The notes: a model not told the origin generated them from the letters alone. Positions 54,187 to 62,750 are shown, counted from the first letter of the stretch. The stretch is 64,000 bases of DNA from Rufibacter psychrotolerans (GCF_016924645.1 NZ_JAFFJV010000014.1:62001-126000), one strand, 5' to 3'. Program-made: numbers and translations.

Positions 54187-54194
54187 CAAAGGTA
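54187..54194 (-). promoter_or_regulatory. -7 box immediately before the response regulator gene
   Basis: TACCTTTG on the minus strand matches TAnnTTTG and is separated from the ATG by AACC only. Confidence 0.5.
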
Positions 54195-54302
54195 CAGGTT
54201 GGCAAGGCACAAACATAGGGAGTTTTTGCCCTCAATGGTGAAGGCTTCCGCGAAACTTCCCCAGCAAGGTCCCTTGTAAAGGGGTCCCCCCTCCTAGCAG
54301 CA

Positions 54303-54340
54303 GTTTCCGGCCCCTTTTCAGAAAAGTAGCCCCTAAACGC
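54303..54340. repeat. Copy of the dispersed palindromic repeat
   Basis: GTTTCCGGCCCC, TTTTCAGAAAAG centre, TAGCCCCTAAACGC. It reaches into the stop codon of the next minus-strand gene. Confidence 0.65.
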
Positions 54341-55446
54341 TAAGCGCCAGTTTTTCCTTCAGCCATGGGGTTGGGTTGGCGCTTACGTGAGGCTTTCCAG
54401 ATAAAGCCATCCAGCAGGTAGTGCGTGATCTGCGGCAGCGCCAGCAAAGGCACCAGCACCGCAAGCACCACCCCGTCTTCCACCTGCGGCAGCACCTGGA
54501 AAGTAGAAAACACCTCCGGGTGCTCCCGCCACACCAGCGCATCCCAGAGCCCTTCCTCCAGGTAGGCCAGCACCACCACCAAGCCAATAAAGAAGCCTCC
54601 GCCCACCAGGCCCACGGTAAGCCGCTCCCGCCAGGTCCGCCGCACCGGCTGCACTAATCGGTTTTGGGGCCGTTTTCTGGAAATCCAGACCAAAGCCAGG
54701 TACGGGATGCCGTGGGAGACCACGTTGAACGTGGTAAAGATAAGATCGCCGTTGTAGTGCACTATGCCAATGTACCAGGCCAGAAAGGTACCGGTCATGA
54801 CCAGAAAGCGGGGCAGGTTCACCCGCCGGTGCCGCCAGAATACCCACGCCTCCTTGCCCAGGTACACCAGGAACAAGGCAACATTCAGATAGGCCACCCA
54901 GGGCGCCGCCGCCGGAAAGGAGAGCCGGAGAAAGTCATCGGCTATAAACCAGTTGAAGTGGCGGCCGCCCTCCAAGTGCCAGTACAGCAGGGGCAAAAGC
55001 GTGGCGGCGTAAACGCAGAGGGTATCAAACCGGTGCTCGGCTCTGAGCCGGGGCTCTTTACGGGAGTACAGGCGCATAAACCCGTACTGCTGGCGCACAA
55101 AGTGGTACACCGCCAGGTAGGCCAGCACGCGCCAAAACACCCCCTCGCCCAGGGAGTACAGCAGCATGCCGCCCGCCCAGGCCCCCAGGGGCACCCACAG
55201 CAGGAGCCGCCTCCGGGTCAGGCGCGTTTCTTCCTCCAGATACGTCCTAAAAAGCGTGCTGTACACATGACCCACGTCTATGAGGAGCACCAGCAAGACC
55301 CACGCGGGCACCGGAAGGCTCTTCACGTGCTGCTGAAAGAACCCGGGGAACAGCACAATGGCCAGCAGGCAGAGAAACGGCGGCGACAGGATAAAGGCCC
55401 CATCTACCCAGGCTGAGTGCAGCCACGGCTGTTTTGGTCTCTCCAT
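54340..55446 (-). CDS. Polytopic membrane protein with conserved-looking His residues, unknown function
   Basis: 368 aa, about eight to nine membrane segments. His residues lie in or next to helices in distinctive settings: DVGH60VYST, YH115FVRQQYGF, IVH230YNGD and VSH245GIPYLAL. Such a pattern is seen in membrane metal or haem enzymes (for example Brp/Blh-type oxygenases); this is only a resemblance. Residues about 254-266 (WISRKRPQNRLVQ) are encoded by a dispersed palindromic repeat inserted in frame. Last gene of the polyamine-linked cluster; starts 3 bases after the FAD gene's stop. Confidence 0.65.
   Translation of the reverse strand: MERPKQPWLHSAWVDGAFILSPPFLCLLAIVLFPGFFQQHVKSLPVPAWVLLVLLIDVGHVYSTLFRTYLEEETRLTRRRLLLWVPLGAWAGGMLLYSLGEGVFWRVLAYLAVYHFVRQQYGFMRLYSRKEPRLRAEHRFDTLCVYAATLLPLLYWHLEGGRHFNWFIADDFLRLSFPAAAPWVAYLNVALFLVYLGKEAWVFWRHRRVNLPRFLVMTGTFLAWYIGIVHYNGDLIFTTFNVVSHGIPYLALVWISRKRPQNRLVQPVRRTWRERLTVGLVGGGFFIGLVVVLAYLEEGLWDALVWREHPEVFSTFQVLPQVEDGVVLAVLVPLLALPQITHYLLDGFIWKASRKRQPNPMAEGKTGA
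54659..54697. repeat. Dispersed palindromic repeat inside a coding sequence
   Basis: CGGTTTTGGGGCCGTTTTC, then TGGAAATCCAGACCAAAGCC, lies within the membrane protein gene and keeps its frame open. Confidence 0.75.
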
Positions 55447-55448
55447 GG

Positions 55449-57080
55449 CTATACGGGTAAGAGTTGTTGCGCCGCCTTGATGCCCTGGTAAAAGGCTTCC
55501 TCAAAGATGGAGATGCCGCTCAGGTCTGAGTGGGCAAACACAATCTTCCCGTCCAGCGGCGCAGCGGCTTTTTGCCGCTCCTGGCCCCAGATAAAGCCCG
55601 GCGTGGGCCTGATCATGCCGTGCCCCCACACCCACAGGTCGGCCTGCTCCACTTCCCTGCGAATGCCCGGATGGGCTTTCTCCAGTTCCTGCAGCACTAG
55701 TTCGGTCCATTCTTCCCGCTTTCGGGTGAAAACGGCTTGCCGGGCTGCCGGCGTGGTATCTGGCAAAGGATAGTAGAACGTGATGACCTGCTTCTCTGGG
55801 AAGGCCTGCACGCTTTGCTGCTGGGCGTACACGTAGCCCAGGGAACGGCTGCCGTAAATGACGTTGTCCCAGCTCAGGGGCGTTCCTTTTCCGTTGGGTA
55901 CTTTCTTGAGGGTAAGATTGGCCACCAGCCAGGGCGCGTACGAAAACCCCTGGGCAGCGGGTTTTGGGGCCGTTTTACTGATTTTGGCCACTAACCGCTC
56001 CCGCACGAACTGCGGGGTGGCCAGTATGCATTTGTTGGCCACCAGCCGGGTGGCTTGGTTAGTAGCCAGGTTCAGGTAATCAATCAGTACCTTGCCTTCT
56101 TTCAGCTCCAGGTTGTACACCAAGGCACCGGTCCTGATCTCTGCGCCCGTTTGCTCCCGCAGCCGTTCGGCCAGCCAGTGGTTGCCCTGGGGCCAGGTAA
56201 GCACGCGGTGCGGGTCTGAGTTGGCCGCCTGGGCTTTGCGGCCGGCAAAGTAATGGATACCGGCCCAGGCCGAGGTCTGCTCCAGCGTAGCCCCGAAATC
56301 ATCCAGGCAGCAATACTCCACGTACCAGCGCAGGTACTCAGAAGTAAGGTTCTGTTGGTGCAGCCACTCCTGCATGGTGAGGGTATCCAGTTGCCGGAAC
56401 TGTGCATCAGCAGAGGAGCTGTCCAGCGGAATGTCAAAGGCAAACCGGCCGTCTGCCCCTTTGGCCTGTTTCATTTCTTCCATGAGGGCCAGGAAGCGGT
56501 CTATCTGTTCCAGATCAGGTTGGGGCACGCTCCAGTGGGGTACCAGGCCCTCCTGCCAGTAGCCGTTGATGAAAAGCCGGTCCTCGGGGTCAAAGCAGAG
56601 GTGGTATTCGTTGTAGAGGGGCAGCCCGGCCGCATCATACCCGGTGATCACCCGGGCTTCCTCCAGAAACTGCAGCAGCTCCCGGTTGGCCAGGTTGGGC
56701 AACGGCAGGTAATGCGCCCCCCAGGGGTACGCCGACACCGCATTCTGCCCCGACTGGCTGTTGCCGCCGGTCTGGTCTTCCAGCTCCAGCAGGCACACCC
56801 GCGCCCTGGAATGTTTGCTCAGCCAACGCGCCGCCGACAACCCCGACACACCCCCGCCAATCACCGCCACGTCTATCTCTTCCGTTTGGGTGGGCACCAC
56901 CGTAAGGCCGGTTCTGAGCAAGTGCCCCGCCTTGAACGAAGGCCCCAGCAAGCTGCCGGGAATGGGCTGGTTGGTTGCTGGGGTGCAGCTCACCAGGTAG
57001 CCGCCGCCGCCCAGCGCCAGGCCGCCCAGGGCCACCGCGCTTTGTTTCAAAAACCTTCTTCTCTCCTCCTGCTGGGCCAT
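55449..57080 (-). CDS. FAD-dependent amine oxidase-like protein with Tat-type signal
   Basis: 543 aa. N-terminal ERRRFLKQSAVALGG has the twin-Arg pattern, and LVSC (Cys32) could be a lipobox, so export through Tat and lipid anchoring are likely. FAD-binding Rossmann motif VIGGGVSGLSAARWL at about 73-87, GGNSQSG, and a C-terminal flavin contact region (SDLSGISIFEEAFYQG). The family includes amine, phytoene and polyamine oxidases. It directly follows a spermidine synthase-like gene (no gap), so a polyamine or aminopropylated product is a plausible substrate. Residues about 363-373 are encoded by an in-frame palindromic repeat. Confidence 0.85.
   Translation of the reverse strand: MAQQEERRRFLKQSAVALGGLALGGGGYLVSCTPATNQPIPGSLLGPSFKAGHLLRTGLTVVPTQTEEIDVAVIGGGVSGLSAARWLSKHSRARVCLLELEDQTGGNSQSGQNAVSAYPWGAHYLPLPNLANRELLQFLEEARVITGYDAAGLPLYNEYHLCFDPEDRLFINGYWQEGLVPHWSVPQPDLEQIDRFLALMEEMKQAKGADGRFAFDIPLDSSSADAQFRQLDTLTMQEWLHQQNLTSEYLRWYVEYCCLDDFGATLEQTSAWAGIHYFAGRKAQAANSDPHRVLTWPQGNHWLAERLREQTGAEIRTGALVYNLELKEGKVLIDYLNLATNQATRLVANKCILATPQFVRERLVAKISKTAPKPAAQGFSYAPWLVANLTLKKVPNGKGTPLSWDNVIYGSRSLGYVYAQQQSVQAFPEKQVITFYYPLPDTTPAARQAVFTRKREEWTELVLQELEKAHPGIRREVEQADLWVWGHGMIRPTPGFIWGQERQKAAAPLDGKIVFAHSDLSGISIFEEAFYQGIKAAQQLLPV
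55960..55991. repeat. Dispersed palindromic repeat inside the FAD gene
   Basis: GGGTTTTGGGGCCGTTTTAC then TGATTTTGGCCAC; on the coding strand it gives AKISKTAPKPAAQ without breaking the frame. Confidence 0.7.
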
Positions 57081-58592
57081 CTAGTTCAGGTACTTGGCCC
57101 ATTCGTCTTCAAAGTATCTGACCAGGGCCTGGTTGTTCAATTTGTTGATCTCTGTTTCGCGGGCGGGCATGTCTTTGGGGAAGGTGCGCATCTGCTCAAA
57201 CGTGGCCCCGTCCAGAAACCGGAGCTGGGCCATGAACTGCCCGTTCACCTGCAGTTCCTTCTGCGGCGAGGCCAGCACAAACCCCCAATCGCCGAAGGAG
57301 GGCACGTGGGCGTGGTACGGCATGGTCACAAACCCGCAGCTGGTGAGCGTGTTCACCACGCACCAATAGGAATTGGGCGCCACAAACGGCGAGGTAGCCT
57401 GAATCACCGCCGCCCCGCCCGGCGCGATGGCCTGGTGCAGTACTTTATAGAAGGTATTGGAATACAGCTTGCCGATGGCGTAGTTGGCCGGGTCCGGGAA
57501 ATCAATCACCACAAAGTCAAACTGCTCCCGGTTGTTCTTGAGCCATTGGAACGCATCGGTGTTGATAATCTGCACCTTCGCGGACTCCAAGGCCCGTTGG
57601 TTCAGGTCAAGCAGGACTTCATGGCTCTTGAAAAGCTCGGTCACGGCCTGGTCCAGGTCTACCAGCACCACTTTTTCCACCGAGGGGTAGCGCAGCACCT
57701 CGCGCACCGCCAATCCATCGCCGCCGCCCAAAACGAGCACCTTTTTAGGGTTTGGCACCGAATTCAGGCCGGGATGCACCAGGGCCTCATGGTAACGGTA
57801 TTCGTCGGCGCTGGAGAACTGCAGGTTGCCGTTCAGGAAAAGGCGGAACTCGCGGTCGTTTTTGGTGAGCACAATCTTCTGGTAAGGCGACTGTACTGAG
57901 TAGATGATCTTGTCTGCATAGGAAAGGCTCTCGGTGAACGCCAGGATACGGTCGCTCAGCACAAACCCGGTCACCAGCGCGCCAATGGCCACCACGCAGG
58001 CCGTGCGCAGGAAGAACATCCACCGCACCTCTTTGCTGAAATAGAAGCACAGCCACAGGGCCACGCCCGCGTTCAGCAAGCCGAAGAAGTAAGACGTGCG
58101 CAGGAGCCCCAGGTGGGGCACCAGCAAGAGCGGGAAAATCACCGAGGCCAGCAGCGCCCCAATGTAGTCAAAAGTAAAGATCTTGGAGACCAGCTCCTTG
58201 AACTCAAACCGGTCTTCCAGGATGCGCATGATCAAGGGAATCTCCAGCCCCACCAAGGTTCCGGTGAGGGACACCAGCAGGTACAGCACGATCTGGAAAG
58301 AGGCCACCCGGTCAAACAGCAGAAACAACAGGGTGGAACTGAAGCCGCCCACCAGCGCCACCAGCACCTCTATCTGGATGAACCAGCCAATGAGGTTACG
58401 GTTGAAGAACCGCGACAGGTAGCTCCCAATGCCCATGGAAAAAAGGTACACCCCAATAATGGTGGAAAACTGGGTCACGGAATCACCCAGGAGATAACTG
58501 GCCAGCGTACCCGCCACCAACTCATACACCAATCCGCAGGTTGCCACCACAAACACTGAGAACAGCAGCAACGCCTGTACGCTTATACGCAT
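57081..58592 (-). CDS. speE: Membrane-bound polyamine aminopropyltransferase (spermidine synthase-like)
   Basis: 503 aa. The first 210 residues form about seven membrane helices; the rest is a spermidine synthase domain: Gly-rich decarboxylated-SAM site VLVLGGGDGLAVRE, acidic VDLDQAV, DAFQWLK, and catalytic IDFPDPANYAIGKLYS. Family members move an aminopropyl group from decarboxylated SAM to an amine. The fused membrane domain is typical of the version found with DUF350 and DUF4178 genes. No SAM decarboxylase gene is in the window. Confidence 0.92.
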   Translation of the reverse strand: MRISVQALLLFSVFVVATCGLVYELVAGTLASYLLGDSVTQFSTIIGVYLFSMGIGSYLSRFFNRNLIGWFIQIEVLVALVGGFSSTLLFLLFDRVASFQIVLYLLVSLTGTLVGLEIPLIMRILEDRFEFKELVSKIFTFDYIGALLASVIFPLLLVPHLGLLRTSYFFGLLNAGVALWLCFYFSKEVRWMFFLRTACVVAIGALVTGFVLSDRILAFTESLSYADKIIYSVQSPYQKIVLTKNDREFRLFLNGNLQFSSADEYRYHEALVHPGLNSVPNPKKVLVLGGGDGLAVREVLRYPSVEKVVLVDLDQAVTELFKSHEVLLDLNQRALESAKVQIINTDAFQWLKNNREQFDFVVIDFPDPANYAIGKLYSNTFYKVLHQAIAPGGAAVIQATSPFVAPNSYWCVVNTLTSCGFVTMPYHAHVPSFGDWGFVLASPQKELQVNGQFMAQLRFLDGATFEQMRTFPKDMPARETEINKLNNQALVRYFEDEWAKYLN

Positions 58593-58604
58593 GAAAAACC
58601 TCTT

Positions 58605-58823
58605 TTACCCGTGTACAGACGCCCCAATGATGATGGCGATGGCAATGATGAATGCGGCAAAGATGACGGCCAAGGCCATGTTCTGCTTCTCCAGGATCTC
58701 TTTCCAGAGGTTTTCAGGCGTGATCTTCTCCAGCAGCCAGAACGTGAAGAACAGGATGGCAATGCCAATGAACGAGTACAACAAAGAGGCCGTGACCAAT
58801 TTGTAATTGATGAGTGATTCCAT
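58605..58823 (-). CDS. DUF350 small membrane protein
   Basis: 72 aa, two membrane helices (ASLLYSFIGIAILFFTFWLLE and ALAVIFAAFIIAIAIIIG) with TPENLWKEILEKQN between them. This matches one DUF350 repeat unit. Lies 12 bases before the aminopropyltransferase gene. Confidence 0.82.
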   Translation of the reverse strand: MESLINYKLVTASLLYSFIGIAILFFTFWLLEKITPENLWKEILEKQNMALAVIFAAFIIAIAIIIGASVHG

Positions 58824-58828
58824 GGTTC

Positions 58829-59002
58829 TTATTTGTGGTAAAAGGTGTGTCTTCTGTAGCCGCCGGAGGATCTGCTGCCCCCGTTTTCTGTTTCTTCCTT
58901 GTCATCGCCCAGGAAACGGGTGCCGGTAAGCCCGGCGTAGGTAAAATACCCCAGCACCAGCACCAGGTAGCCCACGAAGAAATGCTTGATGTATTTGCTC
59001 AT
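58829..59002 (-). CDS. Short membrane protein of the DUF4178/DUF350 cluster (57 aa)
   Basis: ATG at 59002 to TAA at 58829. One membrane helix (HFFVGYLVLVLGYFTYAGL), then a charged tail FLGDDKEETENGG and a basic Ser/Gly/Arg end. It fits exactly between the DUF4178 gene (9 bases) and DUF350 (5 bases) in the same orientation, which is the main reason to accept it. No family recognised. Confidence 0.7.
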   Translation of the reverse strand: MSKYIKHFFVGYLVLVLGYFTYAGLTGTRFLGDDKEETENGGSRSSGGYRRHTFYHK

Positions 59003-59011
59003 GTGCGTGTG

Positions 59012-60328
59012 TTATTGAGTGTAAGGGGAGTAATCGCTGTTCATCCAGCGGTCCTTTTCAAAGGAGTAATGCCGGATGCCCTGCACCACAGGCACTGCCG
59101 CAATGAGCAGCAGGGCGATCCAGAAGTTAGACCAGATGGCAACGTCCTGCACCAGTTTAAGGTGGAAAGACTCGGGCAGGCTGGTGCCCAGGGCCAGGAC
59201 CTCGCGGGAAGGCTGCAGGTACACCCGGTACGTTCCGGACGGAATGGAGGAAAGAATCTGGTCAGTGTCGGTGCTGCCCTCTTTCCAGTGCTCCCCGCCT
59301 TCGTAGCCGTGGTAGTACTCCACGCCCAGCTCCACAAAGTACTCGCGGCCGGTGTTTACGTTCAGGAGCGAAAGACCGGTAGCAAACCAGGTATTGGTCA
59401 CCGGTGCCCTGAGGTACACCTGCACGTTGGAGGAGCCCAAGGCCGAACCTATCTCTACGGTAGGTCCGGGCACGGGCAACAGAGTGCCTTTGCCCCCATC
59501 CTCCGTCACGGTAAAGGTTTGGTCCATCAGCACCTTCCCTTGCTGAAAGCTCACCAGCAGCACCTGAATCAGGAGCAGCAGGGCGGCCGCCCCGCCAGCC
59601 ATCTTGGAAACGAAGGAAAGCGAAAAGTTCTGGGAGAACGGCTCCACGGCCCCTACGTCTATTTTGTAGGGCATTGGGGCGGCAATGGAAAACGTCTCCT
59701 GCACCATTTCGGGCTCTATGTGCTCGCCCAGCAGCCAGGTTTGCTCTACTTTGTTCACGCTCAGGGTGAGCATGTAAGGAGGCGCCACATACTCCAAGTA
59801 CTCACTGTTATCCTCCGTGATCTCCCAGAAGAACTCGCCCTGGGCATACAGCACCTGCGAGCGGTACTTGTTGTACAGCTTGTATTCTGAGCCGCGGTAA
59901 TACAGTGAGGAAGTGGTACGCTTGGCCCCGTTGGAGATATCACTGATGAACTGGAAGAACGTCCAGTGCCCGTCGTATTCAGACAGGAACGCATACCCGT
60001 GCACCGGGTTGAACAGCACGTACTCCCGCCACCGGTACTTTAAACTTTGCTCTTTGTGGACCAGAAACCCCACTACTTTGTACAAGATACCTTTGATCCG
60101 GCCCTCGGTCCCGATAGGAATCAGAGGTTCCTGCTTCTCCTTGTCCACCGCCCTGATCTGCACCAATCCCCTTTCCTGCACCTCTGAGAGCCGCGAGCAA
60201 ACACCGCAGACCACGGTTCTGGCCTGGGCATAGGTATACAGCTGAAGGGGTTTCCTGCAGTTGGGGCACAGCACTTCCAGCGGCAGCGCAGGCAGCTTGC
60301 CTTTCTCTTTCACATCAAAGCCATTCAT
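59012..60328 (-). CDS. DUF4178 protein with zinc ribbon and two membrane helices
   Basis: 438 aa. N-terminal zinc ribbon (Cys21, Cys24, Cys41, Cys44: CPNC and CGVC), DUF4178 domain (about 70-215; YRWREYVLFNPVHGYAFLSE, GEFFWEI), a membrane helix at about 246-265, a beta-rich external domain (about 270-390) and a second helix at about 395-416. The layout suggests ribbon and DUF4178 inside, beta domain outside. Overlaps the upstream DUF4178 gene by 14 bases. Confidence 0.82.
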   Translation of the reverse strand: MNGFDVKEKGKLPALPLEVLCPNCRKPLQLYTYAQARTVVCGVCSRLSEVQERGLVQIRAVDKEKQEPLIPIGTEGRIKGILYKVVGFLVHKEQSLKYRWREYVLFNPVHGYAFLSEYDGHWTFFQFISDISNGAKRTTSSLYYRGSEYKLYNKYRSQVLYAQGEFFWEITEDNSEYLEYVAPPYMLTLSVNKVEQTWLLGEHIEPEMVQETFSIAAPMPYKIDVGAVEPFSQNFSLSFVSKMAGGAAALLLLIQVLLVSFQQGKVLMDQTFTVTEDGGKGTLLPVPGPTVEIGSALGSSNVQVYLRAPVTNTWFATGLSLLNVNTGREYFVELGVEYYHGYEGGEHWKEGSTDTDQILSSIPSGTYRVYLQPSREVLALGTSLPESFHLKLVQDVAIWSNFWIALLLIAAVPVVQGIRHYSFEKDRWMNSDYSPYTQ

Positions 60329-60962
60329 GGTGCACGCGGGTATTTTGAAGTGTCAGGTCCTGTAATGCCACGTACTGGCCCAGGTAGGTATGGGGCGTTC
60401 CGCTGCCGGAGGTATGCAGGAGGCCCATTTGGCCATTGGTGCTGAATAACTCAATAGCTGTAAAGTTTTTCTCCAGCAGGCCTTGCTCCGGCACCTCTCC
60501 TTCCCAGTAAATTACGTTCACTTTATCAATGACTTCTATCTCAAGCGATATTTTAGAAATGCTGAGGGTCTCCCCTGCCGCACGACCGGTAAGCGGCATC
60601 AGACTTGTGTAGGTGGCCTCCTGAAACAGGCTGTAATTACCGGCCCAGTCGCCCAGCCAGCCGGTTTTGCCGCTTTTGTATAAGATGAACCAGTGGTTGC
60701 GGTAGCCTTCGGTGAAGAAGTACTGGATGCGTCCAATCACCTCAAAGGCTTGGTTTGAATAGGTACCCGTTGTTCCAACCTGTAAAATGGTTAGCTCCTC
60801 TCTCACCGGTTCCGCTTTCTGGATTTGCGCCCCTTCCACGCTTATTCTCCGGGCAATGGAAAGACAGGTGGGGCACACCTGCGCCAGGGTGCTATCAGTT
60901 TTGAAGACCAAAGGGGCACTACAGGAAGGGCAAGGAAACGGGGTGCCCACGGGTATCATCAT
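60315..60962 (-). CDS. DUF4178 protein with zinc ribbon
   Basis: 215 aa, soluble. Zinc ribbon Cys11, Cys14, Cys30, Cys33 (CPSC, CPTC), then one DUF4178 domain (about 55-195; GYRNHWFILYKSGKTGWLGDW). First gene of the cluster; a paralogue of the N-terminal half of the next gene. A second ATG is the next codon. Confidence 0.82.
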   Translation of the reverse strand: MMIPVGTPFPCPSCSAPLVFKTDSTLAQVCPTCLSIARRISVEGAQIQKAEPVREELTILQVGTTGTYSNQAFEVIGRIQYFFTEGYRNHWFILYKSGKTGWLGDWAGNYSLFQEATYTSLMPLTGRAAGETLSISKISLEIEVIDKVNVIYWEGEVPEQGLLEKNFTAIELFSTNGQMGLLHTSGSGTPHTYLGQYVALQDLTLQNTRVHHEWL

Positions 60963-61362
60963 ACACTGGAAGAATCAGGAGCAATCGTAGTTGCGCTCTG
61001 GTCTGTTTTGGGGTTATTTCCCTAAAAATAAGATTAAAATACCAAAATCCGAAAGCGGAGGCGTTCACTCCCAATCCCCCTTAGGAACAGCAGGCTACTC
61101 TTTCTTTCCCCATTTCGCCGGCAGCAGTTGCGGCACCCAACGGTAAGTTTCTGTAAATAAGTCAATTTAACTTCAAGGATGCACCTAACGTGTAGCCAGT
61201 TTCTCTTCCGGAAAATGGTAACCTACCATCCAAAAAATTAACTGGTGAGAAACGCCTCACCTACTTCCTTCAGGAGTTCTGCTAAACAAAAAAGCCGCTG
61301 ATTCGGGGCCGTTTTCACCAAAACAGCCCCGAATCAGCGGCTCTTAATCCACGCGGTACGTG
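60963..61362. other. 400-base spacer: repeat copy and terminator of the MFS gene
   Basis: 61003-61043 is a repeat copy with AT-rich right arm (CTGTTTTGGGGTTATTTCC to GATTAAAATACC). 61294-61341 is a strong copy, GCCGCTGATTCGGGGC pairing with its complement around GTTTTCACCAAAAC, followed on the minus strand by TTTTTT, the terminator of the Bcr/CflA gene. The middle holds no gene; it should contain the promoter of the DUF4178 cluster, but no clean box is visible. Confidence 0.7.
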
Positions 61363-62589
61363 CTACAGCTCCGGCACGGCGCCGGCCAGTTCGGCCTGCC
61401 GGTAGTTATGGGCGCTGCGCTGGCCCAAGAAGTAGATCAGGATGCCCAGCACGGTGCAGGAGGTCATCACGCCCACCATGGGCAGGGCGGTGCCGTTGTG
61501 CAGCAGGCTCACCGCGCCGGAGACTACCGCCCCGATGCCCATCCGGAAGCTCCCGCCTAAGGCGGCGGCACTGCCCGCCAGCTTGGAGAACGGACCCAGC
61601 GAGAGCGCCGAGGCATTAGGCGCCGTGAGGCCCTGGCCCAGCAGGAACAGGAACAGGACCACAATCAGGCCCATCTTGCCGTACCAGCCGGCGTACACTC
61701 CCACCACCATCAGGGCTCCCACCAGGGTTTGGTACACCAGGCCCATCTTAATAATTTGCTCGCTTCTGAGTTTGCGCAGCAGCAGGTGGTTGAACTGCGG
61801 CGAGCCGATCATGGCCACCGACAGGGCCGCGAAGATCCAGCCGTACTCCTGCTCGCTCACTTTGTAAATGTTCATGAACACATCCGGGGAGCCCGAAATG
61901 TACCCGAACGGGGCCGCCGAGGCGATGCCGCCCACCAGCGTGTACACCAGGAACTGCGGATTGCGCAGCACCGCGCCAAAGTTGCCCAACACGGCCTTGG
62001 GCCGCAGCGACATGGTAGGGTCAGCCTGTTTTCCCTCGGGCAGGGCGAAGAAAATGCCCACCAGAATCAGGAAGGTGATGGCCGCCAGCACCAGGAACAC
62101 CGCGTGCCAGCCAAAGGCCGCCGTCACGTAGCCGCCCACGGTGGGGGCAATCATGGGCGACACGGCAATGACCAGAATCAGCCAGGAGAACACCTTGGCC
62201 GTTTCTGAGGTGGGAAACAAGTCACGCACCAGGGCCTGCCCCGCCACCATGCCCGCGCAGCCGCCAATGGCCTGCAGAAAGCGCATGGCAATGAGGGTGT
62301 CGGCGGAGTTGGCAAAGGCGCAGCCAATAGAGGCGGCAATGTACACGCCCAGCCCGGCGTAGAGTGGGTACTTGCGCCCGAAGCGGTCCAGGAGCGGGCC
62401 GTACAGCAACTGCCCCGCCGAGATCCCGATCAGGTAAGCCGTGAGCGAGAGCTGCACCTGGGAGATGGTGGTGCCCAGGTCCTGGGCAATGGCCGGGAAC
62501 CCCGGCAAATACATGTCTATGGAAAATGGGCTGATGGTGGAGAGGGAGCCCAAGATCAGGATAATGATGAAATATTGTTTACGCGTCAT
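61363..62589 (-). CDS. Bcr/CflA family multidrug exporter (MFS)
   Basis: 408 aa, twelve predicted membrane helices. STISPFSIDMYLPGFPAIAQ at the first helix and YGPLLDRFGRKYPLYAG (motif A) are diagnostic of the Bcr/CflA drug:H+ antiporter group. ATG at 62589 is used because a TACCTTTG box at 62608-62615 lies just upstream; the frame extends to 62703 but that part is not membrane-protein-like. Confidence 0.9.
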   Translation of the reverse strand: MTRKQYFIIILILGSLSTISPFSIDMYLPGFPAIAQDLGTTISQVQLSLTAYLIGISAGQLLYGPLLDRFGRKYPLYAGLGVYIAASIGCAFANSADTLIAMRFLQAIGGCAGMVAGQALVRDLFPTSETAKVFSWLILVIAVSPMIAPTVGGYVTAAFGWHAVFLVLAAITFLILVGIFFALPEGKQADPTMSLRPKAVLGNFGAVLRNPQFLVYTLVGGIASAAPFGYISGSPDVFMNIYKVSEQEYGWIFAALSVAMIGSPQFNHLLLRKLRSEQIIKMGLVYQTLVGALMVVGVYAGWYGKMGLIVVLFLFLLGQGLTAPNASALSLGPFSKLAGSAAALGGSFRMGIGAVVSGAVSLLHNGTALPMVGVMTSCTVLGILIYFLGQRSAHNYRQAELAGAVPEL

Positions 62590-62607
62590 GTTAAATAGAA
62601 AAGAGGG

Positions 62608-62615
62608 CAAAGGTA
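62608..62615 (-). promoter_or_regulatory. -7 box of the Bcr/CflA gene
   Basis: TACCTTTG (minus strand) matches TAnnTTTG, 18 bases before the ATG at 62589. Confidence 0.5.
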
Positions 62616-62713
62616 CGGCTCTCTTGGGCAAACGCATGAAAAAATTGCCTTTCGGCCGGTCGCCTCCATGAAACCAGCTCTTTCTTACGGACCCAACCCA
62701 CACATGATCAGGT

Positions 62714-62750
62714 GTTTTTGGCCCGATTTCCGGAAATCTGCCCCTAAACG
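62714..62750. repeat. Copy of the dispersed palindromic repeat
   Basis: GTTTTTGGCCCGATTTCC then GGAAATCTGCCCCTAAACG, in the spacer between the MFS gene and the glucan phosphorylase gene. Confidence 0.65.

Noticed and set aside
56253..57899. 548-codon plus-strand ORF opposite the FAD and SpeE genes
   Set aside because: Long antisense ORFs are expected in GC-rich DNA; it spans two well-supported minus-strand genes and shows no domain.
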